A DNA stretch of 64,000 nt from Corynebacterium mycetoides (GTDB lineage Bacteria; Actinomycetota; Actinomycetes; Mycobacteriales; Mycobacteriaceae), in NCBI RefSeq assembly GCF_900103625.1, contig NZ_LT629700.1, forward strand, positions 1,488,001-1,552,000, written 5' to 3'. A program made the position numbers and the translations under genes. The notes under the pieces are model-generated. The model saw only the letters and a program-made list of their open reading frames with translations. It did not search any database and was not told where the DNA came from. This document shows positions 1 to 8,953 of the stretch, piece by piece (position 1 is the first letter of the stretch; every line of letters begins with the position of its first letter).

Positions 1-409
1 CGGGCAACGGTCCCGTGGTCACCTCACCACGGGCAAGCAGCTCCCAGAACTCCTCAACGCTGTCAGCACCCGGGAACCGGCCGGCTGTGCCCACAATCGC
101 GATGTCGCGGGCGGCCGGGGACGCGCTTGCTTCTCGACGCCCGTATGCGCGTCCCGGAGCCTGCTCCTTGGGCTCCTTGGGTGCGGTGAGGGCGGCGGCC
201 AGCGCGCCGATCGTCGGGTACTGGTAGGCGACGGTCGGGTCGACCCGGGTGCCCAGCAGCGTCTCGAGCTCACCGGACATGATCACGGCGTCACGTGACG
301 ACAGGCCGTAGGTCTCGAGCGGTTTGACCGCGTCCACCTCTGCGGCGTCGATTCCAGTCGCCTGCGCCACCCAGGAGCGCAGCCATGTGATCAGTTCGGT
401 TTCATTCAT
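1..409 (-). CDS. pks13: Polyketide synthase Pks13, N-terminal part (runs off the left edge)
   Basis: Pks13 condenses two fatty acyl chains to form the corynomycolate precursor. Only the first ~136 residues are in the window. The start is the ATG whose complement is at 407-409 (protein begins MNETELITWL). Residues ~1-75 form an acyl carrier domain, with the phosphopantetheine serine in YGLSSRDAV. After an Ala/Pro-rich linker the ketosynthase begins (RDIAIVGTAGRFPGADSVEEF). It lies 22 bp downstream of fadD32 on the same strand, as in all mycolate producers; FadD32 loads the meromycolyl-type chain onto this N-terminal ACP. Incomplete only because the window ends. Confidence 0.93.
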   Translation of the reverse strand, partial: MNETELITWLRSWVAQATGIDAAEVDAVKPLETYGLSSRDAVIMSGELETLLGTRVDPTVAYQYPTIGALAAALTAPKEPKEQAPGRAYGRREASASPAARDIAIVGTAGRFPGADSVEEFWELLARGEVTTGPLP

Positions 410-431
410 AGGCATTCAGCTTATCGCTCCC

Positions 432-2222
432 CTAACGCTTGAGAAATTTCTGCATGTTGACGCGGCGCGCAATCTTTCCGGACGACGAGCGCGCAATCTC
501 GTTCGGCGCGTAGAACTCGATGACGTCGGGGGAGATTCCGTGCGTGCTGGTCACGGCCGCCCGGATCGTGTCCTCGGCGGCCAGGTCGCCATCGGCCGAG
601 GCCTCGTCAGCGCGCTCGACGAAGAGCACGAGGCGCTCCACGTCGTCGCCGGGCACCGCGAAGGCCGCCACGGAGTCGGGCCGGACGTGATCGGTGGCCT
701 CCATGACCGTCGCCTCGATGTCCTGCGGGTAGTGGTTGCGGCCGGCGATGACGATGAGCTCCTTGAGGCGCCCCGTGATGTAGACCTGGTCGCCGACATT
801 CGCGCCGAGGTCGCCGGTGGCGAGCCAGCCGTCAGACGGCAGCCCCTCGCCCAGCGCCTCGTTGAGGGTGTTACCGAAGGTTTCCCGTGTCTCTTCCTCG
901 CGGTCGAGGTAGCCGCCGGCGACGTTGGCGCCGTGGACCCAGATCTCGCCGATCGTGCCGTCTTCCACCTGGTTGTGGGTCTGCGGGTCGACGATCGCCA
1001 GATTCATCCAGGGCACTGGCCGCCCCGTGGACGCCATGGGCAGGCCCTCTGCGGACTCGACGGCCTTGCCTTGGGCGAGCTGTTCACGGTCGAAGCGGGT
1101 GAAGCTCGGCGTGTCGGCGACCGAGACGATGAGCGTGGCCTCGGCGAGGCCGTAAGCGGGACGCAGCACGGTGTCGCGCAGCCCGGCGCCGGTGAAGGCG
1201 TCCATGAACGCGTCGATGCCGGCCTGCGTGACGGACTCGGAACCGATGATGAGCCCCTCCACAGCGGACAGGTCGAGGTCGTCGTCCTCGGTGAGGCGGG
1301 CGTAGCGCGCCGTCAGATCTAGGGCGAAGTTCGGGACGACGGAGAAGATGTGCATGTCCTCCGGGTCGTCCTCACGGCGGGACAGCTGCTGGATGTAGCG
1401 CTTAGGCTGCTGAATAAAGTCGCGCGGCGCCATCAGCTCGATCTCGGTGCCCAGGACCACCAGAAGCAGGGCCACGATGATGCCCATGTCGTGGTGCAGC
1501 GGCAGCCAGATCGGGGCGCGCATCGGCTGGCTGAGCCCGACCGCGGTGTACATCTGGATCACGTTGGTCACGATGGACTCGTTGGTGAGCACGACGCCGG
1601 CCGGCATTCGGGTGGAACCCGAGGTGTACTGCAGGAACGACGTGTCCCGCGACGTATCGGTGCCCTCCGGCATCTCCAGCGGCTCCCAGGACTCGGCGAG
1701 CGAGTCGGGCAGCGATTCGACGGATAGGATGCGCGGCCGCTGCGCCGCCGGAAGATCGGCGAAGTACGCGCGGACGGCGGGGGCGCCGTCCTTGTTCGTC
1801 AACACGGTGGAGGCGCCCGAGTCCGCCAGGACGGCCCTGAGGTGTTCGCCGTGGCCCGGCTCGTTCGGGTCGTAGAGCGGGATGGGCACCTGTCCCGCGT
1901 ACAGCGCGCCCACGAAGCCGAAGATGTACTCCGGCGAGTTCGAGGCGAGTATGGCGACGCGGTCGCCCGGCTGGCCCACCTGCATTAGCCGGGCGGCGAC
2001 AGCCTTGACGCGGGTGTTGACCTGGCGGCGGGAGTACTCCACCAATGTGCCGTCGGCGCTTTCGGAGAAGTCCCAGTAGCGGATGTTCGTGTCGTCGAGC
2101 TTGCCCATCTGGGCGCCCATGAAGTGCAGCATCTCGGCCAGCGCCGGGATGGTGAAGTTCTGGGGCAGGACGATGTTGCCGTCTTCGTCGAGGAAACGCT
2201 GAATGATCACGCTGAGATCCAT
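432..2222 (-). CDS. fadD32: Long-chain fatty acyl-AMP ligase FadD32
   Basis: A 596-residue adenylate-forming enzyme of the FAAL type, which activates the long acyl chain as acyl-AMP and transfers it to Pks13. Visible motifs are the P-loop-like TSGSTRMPAGVVLTN (~res 200), the adenylation core AYGLAEATL, the substrate-ordering GDLG, and the C-terminal SSGKIARR lysine motif. Length fits FadD32 (about 600-630 aa). It sits directly upstream of pks13 and downstream of the cutinase-like gene, the conserved corynebacterial order. The 92-bp gap before it (2223-2313) is AT-richer than its surroundings and may hold a promoter for fadD32-pks13, but I cannot define clean -35/-10 boxes. Confidence 0.95.
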   Translation of the reverse strand: MDLSVIIQRFLDEDGNIVLPQNFTIPALAEMLHFMGAQMGKLDDTNIRYWDFSESADGTLVEYSRRQVNTRVKAVAARLMQVGQPGDRVAILASNSPEYIFGFVGALYAGQVPIPLYDPNEPGHGEHLRAVLADSGASTVLTNKDGAPAVRAYFADLPAAQRPRILSVESLPDSLAESWEPLEMPEGTDTSRDTSFLQYTSGSTRMPAGVVLTNESIVTNVIQMYTAVGLSQPMRAPIWLPLHHDMGIIVALLLVVLGTEIELMAPRDFIQQPKRYIQQLSRREDDPEDMHIFSVVPNFALDLTARYARLTEDDDLDLSAVEGLIIGSESVTQAGIDAFMDAFTGAGLRDTVLRPAYGLAEATLIVSVADTPSFTRFDREQLAQGKAVESAEGLPMASTGRPVPWMNLAIVDPQTHNQVEDGTIGEIWVHGANVAGGYLDREEETRETFGNTLNEALGEGLPSDGWLATGDLGANVGDQVYITGRLKELIVIAGRNHYPQDIEATVMEATDHVRPDSVAAFAVPGDDVERLVLFVERADEASADGDLAAEDTIRAAVTSTHGISPDVIEFYAPNEIARSSSGKIARRVNMQKFLKR

Positions 2223-2313
2223 GGGACTCCTTTTACGTCGTGTGCGTCAATAGCTGTCTGATGCGGGTCGGGGTTGGTCAGCCCATTACTATATAGTTTT
2301 GCTGTTCAAATTG

Positions 2314-3252
2314 TTACTGATTGTTAATGACACCCCGTGCCCAATCTACCGTCCACTGCGAGGCAGTCGTACCCTCGATCACGTTCGGGTTGGAGGCGTA
2401 CATGGCGTGCGTGCCGTTGGCCAGCATCAGGTCCCCCGCCCGGGCAATAAGCGTGCCAACGTCCTGGGGGGCGTCGCACACTGAGTCGTTCGGCGCGCAG
2501 ATCTCGAACGCCCTGTCCGACACCTCGCCGAATCCCCCCTCCCGGGCCCCCGTCATGGTCGCCCCGGGGGTGACGGCGTTGACCACCCCCTGCAGCGGCT
2601 TCAGCGCGACCTCCGCGCCCACCCCCGGCACCTGAACGCCTGGGTTGACGCCGACGCCGTTTTCACGCCGGCCGTCCGCGATCATGACGGCGCCGAGCAG
2701 CTTCTCCGGCGGCACGGCGTGGTTGCGGGTGCCGATCTGGTTGGCGATGTCGCCGGCGATCACGGCCCCCTGGGAGAAGCCGGCGATGATGAACTTCGTG
2801 CTCGGGCACGTCGCATGAACGTACTCGAGCTCGCCGTTGGTGCGCGCGGTGCCCTCCGCGCGTGACTCGTCGTACGTCATCTCGCGGCGGCCCTGCTCGG
2901 TCTGGATGTTGCGGAACTGGGCGGTGTACGGCGTGGTCCACACCCGCACGTGACCGATGTCGTAGGACTCCTGCAGCGGACGTGTGATCGACAGCATGAA
3001 GCTGTAAGGGTTGGCCTGCGGGTTGAAGGGGTCGTCGTCCCGCGAGCTCTCCCACGTGCCGGGGATGGAGATGAACTGCACCGCCGGGCACCACTCCGGT
3101 TCCGCCGGGGGCTGGTCCTGCTGCTCCGTCGGCAGCGCGATCTGCGGCCGGGGCATGTCGGGGACCCCGTCGCCGGCCCGCCATTGCGCGATGCCGGCGG
3201 CGATGAGGACGATGACGACAATCGCCGCGCCGGCGATGAGCGGTTTGCGCAC
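2314..3252 (-). CDS. Cutinase-like envelope hydrolase (Rv3802c family)
   Basis: A 312-residue alpha/beta hydrolase with an N-terminal membrane anchor (res ~5-25, IAGAAIVVIVLIAAGIA) and the cutinase nucleophile elbow GFSQG at ~res 175. Late motifs with Asp (PNDSVCDAP) and His (GTHAMY) fit the rest of the triad. The mycobacterial homologue Rv3802c is an envelope lipase/thioesterase encoded beside fadD32 and essential for mycolate metabolism; that role is inferred here from family and synteny. The start is GTG (complement of 3250-3252), chosen because AAGGAG lies about 7 nt upstream. The DUF732 gene ends 30 bp before it. Confidence 0.9.
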   Translation of the reverse strand: MRKPLIAGAAIVVIVLIAAGIAQWRAGDGVPDMPRPQIALPTEQQDQPPAEPEWCPAVQFISIPGTWESSRDDDPFNPQANPYSFMLSITRPLQESYDIGHVRVWTTPYTAQFRNIQTEQGRREMTYDESRAEGTARTNGELEYVHATCPSTKFIIAGFSQGAVIAGDIANQIGTRNHAVPPEKLLGAVMIADGRRENGVGVNPGVQVPGVGAEVALKPLQGVVNAVTPGATMTGAREGGFGEVSDRAFEICAPNDSVCDAPQDVGTLIARAGDLMLANGTHAMYASNPNVIEGTTASQWTVDWARGVINNQ

Positions 3253-3282
3253 TAATACTCCTTGAGCTGCGGCTAGCGTGCG

Positions 3283-3789
3283 CTAGCAGAGGTGAGCGTG
3301 CGCGGTGTCGTCGATAAGCTTCGCTGCGGCGGTGGGGTCGAGATCGGTGCGTCGCTGCTCCACGAGCTGTCCGGCCACCGCGTCACGGGTGATGGTGGCA
3401 CCCTGGCACACGTTAAAGCCCGTGCCTGTGAGCTGGTCTTCAACACCGTGGACGTTGATTCCCCCGTTCCTGAGGGCTTCCAGGTAGGCGGTTTCCTCCT
3501 CCGAGTAGGCGGCCGCCGTCGCGGGCATGGAGTCCACCTCTTTCGCGGGCTGGTCCGCGGGCGCGCCGGCCGGCTCGGACGAGCGCGCCGTGGTCTGGCT
3601 GCTGGCCGCGGCCGAGCTCGAGGCCGAGCTCTCAGCGCTTCCGGTGCTTACAGTGCTTGTCGACGTCTGCGTCGACGTTACCTCCGAGCTATCGACAGTG
3701 CTCGAGCCACACGCGGACACCGCCAGCCCCGCCGCCGCAATGGTGGCAGCGGCGGCGAGGGGGGCACGGTTCACAGAAATAAAACGCAT
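3283..3789 (-). CDS. DUF732-type lipoprotein
   Basis: A 168-residue exported protein. It has a basic start, a hydrophobic leader and a lipobox ending in SACGSS (Cys ~27), then a long Ser/Thr/Ala-rich low-complexity spacer (res ~28-85) of the kind that crosses the cell wall. The compact C-terminal domain contains AYLEALRNGGI, NVCQGATITRD and a final Cys, which is the DUF732 pattern (short helical domain, two Cys probably disulfide-linked). Its function is unknown. The start is the ATG at 3789, with AGGAG 6 nt upstream. It lies between two mycolyl-metabolism genes in the same direction, so an envelope role is inferred. Confidence 0.82.
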   Translation of the reverse strand: MRFISVNRAPLAAAATIAAAGLAVSACGSSTVDSSEVTSTQTSTSTVSTGSAESSASSSAAASSQTTARSSEPAGAPADQPAKEVDSMPATAAAYSEEETAYLEALRNGGINVHGVEDQLTGTGFNVCQGATITRDAVAGQLVEQRRTDLDPTAAAKLIDDTAHAHLC

Positions 3790-3799
3790 GCTTCTCCTA

Positions 3800-5737
3800 C
3801 TAGCGGGCACGTTCGACGACTCGTCCGTAGACCTCGTCCAGGGTCGCGTGCTGGAAGTCGATGGTCCTGCCGCCTGCAGGGATGTCCCTCATGTCGGTCA
3901 CCGGCCAGCCCATGCGGCCCTGCTCCCAGCCGTTCTTGCCCCACTCGTCGAAGATCGCGCCGTAGTAGATCACGTGCGCGCCGGTATCGGGCGACCAGTA
4001 GATGTTGCCCTTCTCAAACTGTTGGAACGCGCCGCCCGGGATGGCGATCTCGTTGCTCTTGGGGTAGCCCAGCCCGGATGCGGCGGTGTTGACCTCGCCG
4101 TATTTCGCCCCGATCGCGCCGTGGACGATGTTGTGGCTGCCGTCCGGGTTGCGGGTGAGGTAGCCGCCCTGGAACTTCTGCACGAAGCCGCCGCCGATCT
4201 GCTGCGCCTCGGCCACCGGGTACTTCAGGTCGCCGTTTTCCCAGCCGTTTTCGCCCCAGGCCGTGAACATGTCGCCCGGGATGGCGTAGGCGCCGGTGGA
4301 CGGGGTCCAGTAGATCGAGCCGTTCTGGAAGTGGACGTAGCGGCCGACGCCGTCCGGCGTGGTCATTTCCCCGGTCGTCGGGAAGCCGAGCCACCCCTGC
4401 GCGCCGCCGAGCCCGTTGTACTTGGCCAGGATGGCGCCGAAGAGTGCGTGGGCACCGGTCTCCGGAGTCCAGTACGCGGTGCCGCCGCGGAAGTCCTCGG
4501 CCTTTCCTCCAGCGAGGTCGTACTCGTTGTTCACGCAGGAGCCGATGATGCCGGACTTGGTGGCCTCGGCGATGGCGCCGATGGGCGCACAGTCCGCACC
4601 GCGGTCAGCCTCGGGCACGCCGAGCGCGTCGGCGATGTACGGCCACGCCTGCGTCATCTCGAACTGCCAGTACTCCCAGGAATGGACACCGGAGGGGCGG
4701 AAGATCGCGATCGGCTTGACGTTGGTGCGCGCGGCGTACTCCAGGAAGGTCTGGGTGGACAGGCGGGAAATCACCTCGAGCCCCACACCGGCCATGTTGG
4801 CCGGCCCCTTGGCCACGGAGTTCGGGGCGCCGAAGTCGTCCCTGCCGGAGCCGGAGGAAACGTAGACAGTCTTGCCCTCGAGGTTTTTGATACCGAGCTT
4901 CGGGTCGTGGTCGATCCAGTCCTGCGAGACCGGCGTGCCCCACATCGCCTCCGAGTCGTAGCCGCCCGCGTCCAACTGCGCGGCCTTGATGGCGGCGGGC
5001 ATGCCCGCCGTGGTGGTGTCCAGGTAGCCGGAGAAGGAGCCGACGAAGTCGAACAGGTGGGGGTTGCGCTCCGCGAGGTTCATTGCGGCGGTGCCGCCCA
5101 TGGAGAGGCCGGCCACCGCTCGCTTGCCGTTGGAGCGGAACTCGTTGTCCAGGACGGGGACGAGCTCCTTGGTCAGGAACGTCTCCCACTGGTAGTTCTT
5201 GCCGTTGTTGGGGCGCTGCCAGTCCGAGTAGAAGGAGGACTCGCCGCCGACGGGCAGGATGACGTTGACGTTCTTGTCGGCGTAGAACTGCTCGATGTTG
5301 GTCTCGATCGTCCACCCGTTTTCGTCGTCACGCGCGCGCAGGCCGTCGAGCGCCCAAACCTCGGGGAACGTCGCCTCCGGGTTGGAGTGCCAGTCGCGGG
5401 CGAGCAGGATCTGCACCTGCATGAGCTGCTCCGGCATCGCCGCCGACTTGATAAAGACGGCGACGCGGCGGTTGGTCAGCCACTCGATGCGGTCGACCGA
5501 CACCCCGGCGGGAAGGCCCGGGATCTGCGGATTCCTGTCCACCTCGATGGGGGTGCGCTTCGGCGGGTCGGACGGGCGGATGTTGTCGGAGAATCCCGCG
5601 TTCGAGCTCAACCCCGACAGGCTGCTCTGTCCGGCCGCCGGAATCGCCGTCGCGCCGACGACCACGGCGGTCGGAATGGCGGCTGCAATAAGCCAGTTGC
5701 GTCGCGCGGCGCGGCGCGGGGAACGAAGTTCTCTCAT
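3800..5737 (-). CDS. cop1: Mycolyltransferase with C-terminal LGFP repeats (PS1/Cop1 type)
   Basis: A 645-residue secreted corynomycolyltransferase of the antigen 85 family, which moves corynomycolates between trehalose and arabinogalactan. It has a Tat/Sec-like leader (RRAARRNWLIAAAIPTAVVV). The esterase domain spans ~res 65-400, with nucleophile GLSMGG (Ser ~212), an oxyanion-region Trp/Asp segment WALDGLRA, and catalytic His in GVHSWEYW. From ~res 430 there are about four LGFP repeats (for example WLGFPTTGE and GLGYPKSNE, each followed by F-x-G-x-IYW), which bind the cell wall. The tail ends DEVYGRVVERAR. Ag85-plus-LGFP is the PS1/Cop1 architecture of C. glutamicum. Confidence 0.93.
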   Translation of the reverse strand: MRELRSPRRAARRNWLIAAAIPTAVVVGATAIPAAGQSSLSGLSSNAGFSDNIRPSDPPKRTPIEVDRNPQIPGLPAGVSVDRIEWLTNRRVAVFIKSAAMPEQLMQVQILLARDWHSNPEATFPEVWALDGLRARDDENGWTIETNIEQFYADKNVNVILPVGGESSFYSDWQRPNNGKNYQWETFLTKELVPVLDNEFRSNGKRAVAGLSMGGTAAMNLAERNPHLFDFVGSFSGYLDTTTAGMPAAIKAAQLDAGGYDSEAMWGTPVSQDWIDHDPKLGIKNLEGKTVYVSSGSGRDDFGAPNSVAKGPANMAGVGLEVISRLSTQTFLEYAARTNVKPIAIFRPSGVHSWEYWQFEMTQAWPYIADALGVPEADRGADCAPIGAIAEATKSGIIGSCVNNEYDLAGGKAEDFRGGTAYWTPETGAHALFGAILAKYNGLGGAQGWLGFPTTGEMTTPDGVGRYVHFQNGSIYWTPSTGAYAIPGDMFTAWGENGWENGDLKYPVAEAQQIGGGFVQKFQGGYLTRNPDGSHNIVHGAIGAKYGEVNTAASGLGYPKSNEIAIPGGAFQQFEKGNIYWSPDTGAHVIYYGAIFDEWGKNGWEQGRMGWPVTDMRDIPAGGRTIDFQHATLDEVYGRVVERAR

Positions 5738-5773
5738 GGGAGTCCTGCCTTAATCTTTGTCGGGGTTGTAGAA

Positions 5774-5806
5774 AACGTCGCATCAACGTCGCATCAACGT
5801 CGCAAC
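5774..5806. repeat. Three 11-bp tandem repeats upstream of the cop1-like gene
   Basis: The unit AACGTCGCATC occurs at 5774-5784 and 5785-5795, with a near copy ending AAC at 5796-5806. The period of 11 bp is close to one helical turn. The array lies 37-69 bp upstream of the mycolyltransferase start (5737), within its probable leader or promoter. It could be a stack of regulator half-sites or simple slippage; nothing in the sequence decides this. Confidence 0.7.
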
Positions 5807-5967
5807 GTTCCGAGGGTTCCCCTCCCCCGGAACACATACACAACGTCCATATCGGCCACAACGGTGATGTTGTTACCAAGTCGAGATTGTTACTGCGACA
5901 CGAAGCTTAAGTTTAACTTGAGAGTTTATATGGAAGACACGCCGTGTGGCGGATGTTAAACACGAAA

Positions 5968-6011
5968 ACCGGCGCCGCCCGCTGCACTTTGTTGCGCGAG
6001 GCGGCGCCGGT
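5968..6011 (-). terminator. Rho-independent terminator of the second mycolyltransferase gene
   Basis: Perfect 12-bp arms ACCGGCGCCGCC (5968-5979) and GGCGGCGCCGGT (6000-6011) enclose a 20-nt loop. Read on the minus strand, the stem is followed by GGTTTTCGTGTTT. It begins 28 bp after the stop codon of the gene ending at 6040 and separates it from the cop1 leader. The rest of 5738-6039 is promoter/leader DNA without a gene. Confidence 0.85.
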
Positions 6012-6039
6012 GATGTGGCGAGGTGGCTGTCTACTCGGG

Positions 6040-7053
6040 CTACCAGGCGTTCATCACGTCGAGGACGCGCGGCTTGGTCGCTTCCAGCTGGCTGCCGAAC
6101 TGCTTCCAGTTGTGGATGCCGGTCGGGGTGTACACCTCAGTGAAGTTAAGGCCGGTCGCACGAGCCTTGAGCGCCCACAGTCGGGTGGTGAAATTCGAGT
6201 ACGCCTCCAGCGCGACGCCCGAGGCCACATGCTGCGGGAGGTACTCGGCGTCGGCCGGGCCCGGCGTGGCCGAGCCGGCAGAGACGTAGACGTCCGTGTT
6301 GCGCAGCGTGCCCATGTTCAAGAACGGGTCGTTCTCATACCGCCGCGGATTGAGCACGGAACCGTACATCGCGTTGACGTTGAACCCGCCGGCGTCGAGC
6401 ATGGCGACGCGGAACGCGGTCTGGCCGCCGGGCATCGTCGTGGCGAGGTACCCGGAAAACGAGAGCACCTGGCGGAACTGGTCGGTGTGCTTCGCGGCCA
6501 GGTTCATCGCCGCGGTCGCGCCCATGGACAGCCCCAGAATGGAGTTGTTGTTCGGCGCGACGCCGAAGTGCTGCTGCAGGTACGCCGGCAGCTCACTGGT
6601 CAGGAAGGTCTCCCACTTGTACACGACAGGGTTGTTGACGTCGTAGGTCGCCGGCGCGTTCCAATCGGCGTAGAAGGACGATTGCCCGCCGACGGGCATC
6701 ACCAGGGTGATGTTGTGGTCCACGTAGGTCTGGGCCGCATTGACATCGTGCAGCCAGGCGTTGGTGTACTCCGTCGCGCGCAGCCCGTCGAGGAGGTACA
6801 GGCCGGCGTTTCCGCCGCGGGCGGCGGGCTGAATCTGCACCTGGATGTTGCGCCCCATCGCGTCCGACCACACGTCGCAGCGCTGGACCCAGTAGGCCAC
6901 CGCATCCCAGTCGCACGTTCCGGTGGCGTCCGGCCGCAGCCAGTCGCGGTTGGCGGCGTGCGCCTTCGGCGCGGCGAACACCATCGAGGCGGCTACCGCG
7001 AAAATGACGAGCAGCGCCGTCGCTGTTCTTTTCATAGAAATGACCGCAGTCAC
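6040..7053 (-). CDS. Trehalose corynomycolyltransferase, Ag85-like (Cmt family, no LGFP)
   Basis: A 337-residue secreted mycolyltransferase. The signal peptide is TALLVIFAVAASMVFAAPKAHA. The esterase domain shows LDGLRATEY, the nucleophile in GLSMGA (Ser ~176), and catalytic His in PTGIHNWKQF. Unlike its neighbour it has no LGFP tail, so it is probably a membrane- or wall-proximal paralogue (Cmt type). The GTG start at 7053 is preferred because AGGGGGA lies 3 nt upstream; the ATG at 7035 is an alternative. It has its own terminator (5968-6011). Tandem paralogous mycolyltransferases at this locus are normal for corynebacteria. Confidence 0.9.
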   Translation of the reverse strand: MTAVISMKRTATALLVIFAVAASMVFAAPKAHAANRDWLRPDATGTCDWDAVAYWVQRCDVWSDAMGRNIQVQIQPAARGGNAGLYLLDGLRATEYTNAWLHDVNAAQTYVDHNITLVMPVGGQSSFYADWNAPATYDVNNPVVYKWETFLTSELPAYLQQHFGVAPNNNSILGLSMGATAAMNLAAKHTDQFRQVLSFSGYLATTMPGGQTAFRVAMLDAGGFNVNAMYGSVLNPRRYENDPFLNMGTLRNTDVYVSAGSATPGPADAEYLPQHVASGVALEAYSNFTTRLWALKARATGLNFTEVYTPTGIHNWKQFGSQLEATKPRVLDVMNAW

Positions 7054-7145
7054 AGGTCCCCCTAAGGAATTGAACACTAAAAGGTGACCATGACGTTATC
7101 AAGCCGTTGTTATCGACGCCAATGCCAGGGGGAAATCACCTTCCC

Positions 7146-8939
7146 TCAGGGCGCTGCCGGCCACGCAATGCGCGGGCCCTCCAAGCCGGCTTCTTCTCCC
7201 GCGTTAATCCTGTTCAGCGTTTCGGAATCCAGGTACGTCGCGGGGTCGTCGTCAAGCTCGAGGCTCCTACCCCCGGTGAGCGCAAACTTCAGGTTCGCGG
7301 CGAACCGGCCAGGGCTCATGGGCTCGCGCGAGCTCGCCAGCAGCTCGCGGATCTCCGGCGTGCGCAGCGCCGCCCTCGCCTGCACCACTTTCTCGGTGTC
7401 CACCCACACCGGCAGGGCGTCGAGTGCGGTGTCGGAGTCGGCAACCTGCCACTCCGTAGCAAGCCACTTGTCGTGACCGATCCGCCCGTCTGGGTCGCGA
7501 GGCATCCTCGCCGCCAGCGGGGTGGCCAGCCCGACGGTGTCGAGCACCCGGACGTCCAGGCCCGCGTTCATGCTCGTCATCCCCAGATTGATCCAGTACG
7601 CGGTGAGTCGCTGGTGCCGCAGATCGGAGGTGGCAGACATGCGGGGAACGTAGTACCACTGGTACTCCTCCGGGTCTTCCCCAATCAACGCCAGTTGCAG
7701 CAGCGCCGCATCCGCCCGGCGGGCCTCCTCGACCGTATCCGGCCACGTCGGCATGGCTTTCCACACAAGGAAGTCCTCCGCGTAGAGGGGGCCGTCGCCC
7801 GGCTGCTGCTTCGTGGCCCAGCTCCAGAACTCGCGCTCGTCCACAATGCCCAAGGGCTGCCCGGCGACGAGCGGCCCGCGGTCGATCGGGTGGGCCTTGG
7901 CCACCACGGCGCCCGCCCACAGCGCCGCGGCGAGGACGGCCACGCCGACCCGGCGCGTGACGGGCACGGCCATCACCGGCAGGAGCAGGGCGAACAACGG
8001 CAGCAGCAGCATCCGGCCGTGCATGAAATCGCCGCCGACGCGCAGCACATACGCCGTGTGCGCCAAACCGCAGCCCACCGCCACAAGGACGATGAGGCGC
8101 TCGCGCCCGTGGGAGCCCCACATCAGCCCGACCCCGACCGCCGCGGCCAGGGCGACCGGAACCACCAGGCCGTACGGCCCGGCGAAGTCCCACAGGTAAT
8201 CGAAGCCCTGGCCCCACGCCGAGTCCCCGGCCGACTTGGCGACGGCCGTGTGGGGAGTGAGCAGGCCGTAATACCCCATCCGGAAAACCTGGTAGGCCGC
8301 GGGCACCGGCAGCGCCGCCAGCAGGATGCGCCACCACTTCCCGGGGCTCGAGGCGAGAAGAACGAGGCCGGTGACCCCGCCGTAGAGCGCCAGCTCGGGC
8401 CTGACCAGCCACGACAGGCCGCTGGCAAACGCGAGCCAGTACCCGACCTGCGTCGAGCGGACCCCGCCCTCCGGGCGGGCCCATCGCACCAGCAGCGCCC
8501 ACCACGCCGCGAGCCAGAAGATGGACAGCCCCCACTCCAGCCCCGAGGTGGCGAAGTCGCGCGCCGGGGGAAGAGCGAGGTAGATCAGCACGCCGAAGGG
8601 CAGCACCGCGTCCGACCAGAACCGCCCCGCCGCCCACGTGGCCAGGACGCAGGCGGCGACGGTGAAACCCAGCGCCAGCCACATCGCCACGTCCTCGAGC
8701 CGCGCCCGGGTGACCCACGCCGCCGCTGTGATGATGTACTGCCAGAGCGTGGACGTGTTCGCCTCCACCCGCTCGCCGGCGTTGAACACCGGCCCGTTGC
8801 CGGCCAGGAGGTTGCGCACGGTGCGCAGCACGATGAGGCCGTCGTCGCTCATCCAGCGGCGCGTCCACCCGCCCCAGAACGCGAAAACGCCCGCCACCAG
8901 CATGGAAGCCAGAAGAGAGCGGCGGGCGTTGCGGTTCAT
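7146..8939 (-). CDS. aftB: Terminal beta-(1->2)-arabinofuranosyltransferase AftB
   Basis: A 597-residue polytopic membrane protein homologous by features and position to Rv3805c/AftB, which adds the terminal beta-1,2-arabinofuranose to arabinogalactan using decaprenylphosphoryl-arabinose. The N-terminal half has about ten hydrophobic helices. The early periplasmic loop WMSDDGLIVLRTVRNLLAGNG carries the DD/GD-type acidic pair of GT-C glycosyltransferases. The C-terminal ~200 residues are a soluble extracellular domain. The start is the ATG at 8939, 14 bp after the ubiA stop, consistent with cotranscription ubiA-aftB. Confidence 0.92.
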   Translation of the reverse strand: MNRNARRSLLASMLVAGVFAFWGGWTRRWMSDDGLIVLRTVRNLLAGNGPVFNAGERVEANTSTLWQYIITAAAWVTRARLEDVAMWLALGFTVAACVLATWAAGRFWSDAVLPFGVLIYLALPPARDFATSGLEWGLSIFWLAAWWALLVRWARPEGGVRSTQVGYWLAFASGLSWLVRPELALYGGVTGLVLLASSPGKWWRILLAALPVPAAYQVFRMGYYGLLTPHTAVAKSAGDSAWGQGFDYLWDFAGPYGLVVPVALAAAVGVGLMWGSHGRERLIVLVAVGCGLAHTAYVLRVGGDFMHGRMLLLPLFALLLPVMAVPVTRRVGVAVLAAALWAGAVVAKAHPIDRGPLVAGQPLGIVDEREFWSWATKQQPGDGPLYAEDFLVWKAMPTWPDTVEEARRADAALLQLALIGEDPEEYQWYYVPRMSATSDLRHQRLTAYWINLGMTSMNAGLDVRVLDTVGLATPLAARMPRDPDGRIGHDKWLATEWQVADSDTALDALPVWVDTEKVVQARAALRTPEIRELLASSREPMSPGRFAANLKFALTGGRSLELDDDPATYLDSETLNRINAGEEAGLEGPRIAWPAAP

Positions 8940-8953
8940 TCGTGAAAGTGTAG

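Noticed and set aside
3527..5959. Very long open frame on the plus strand opposite the mycolyltransferase (and similar long frames opposite many genes)
   Set aside because: High-GC codon bias makes antisense frames stay open; the sequence is Arg/Val/Gly-rich with no domains, whereas the opposite strand has clear Ag85/LGFP motifs.
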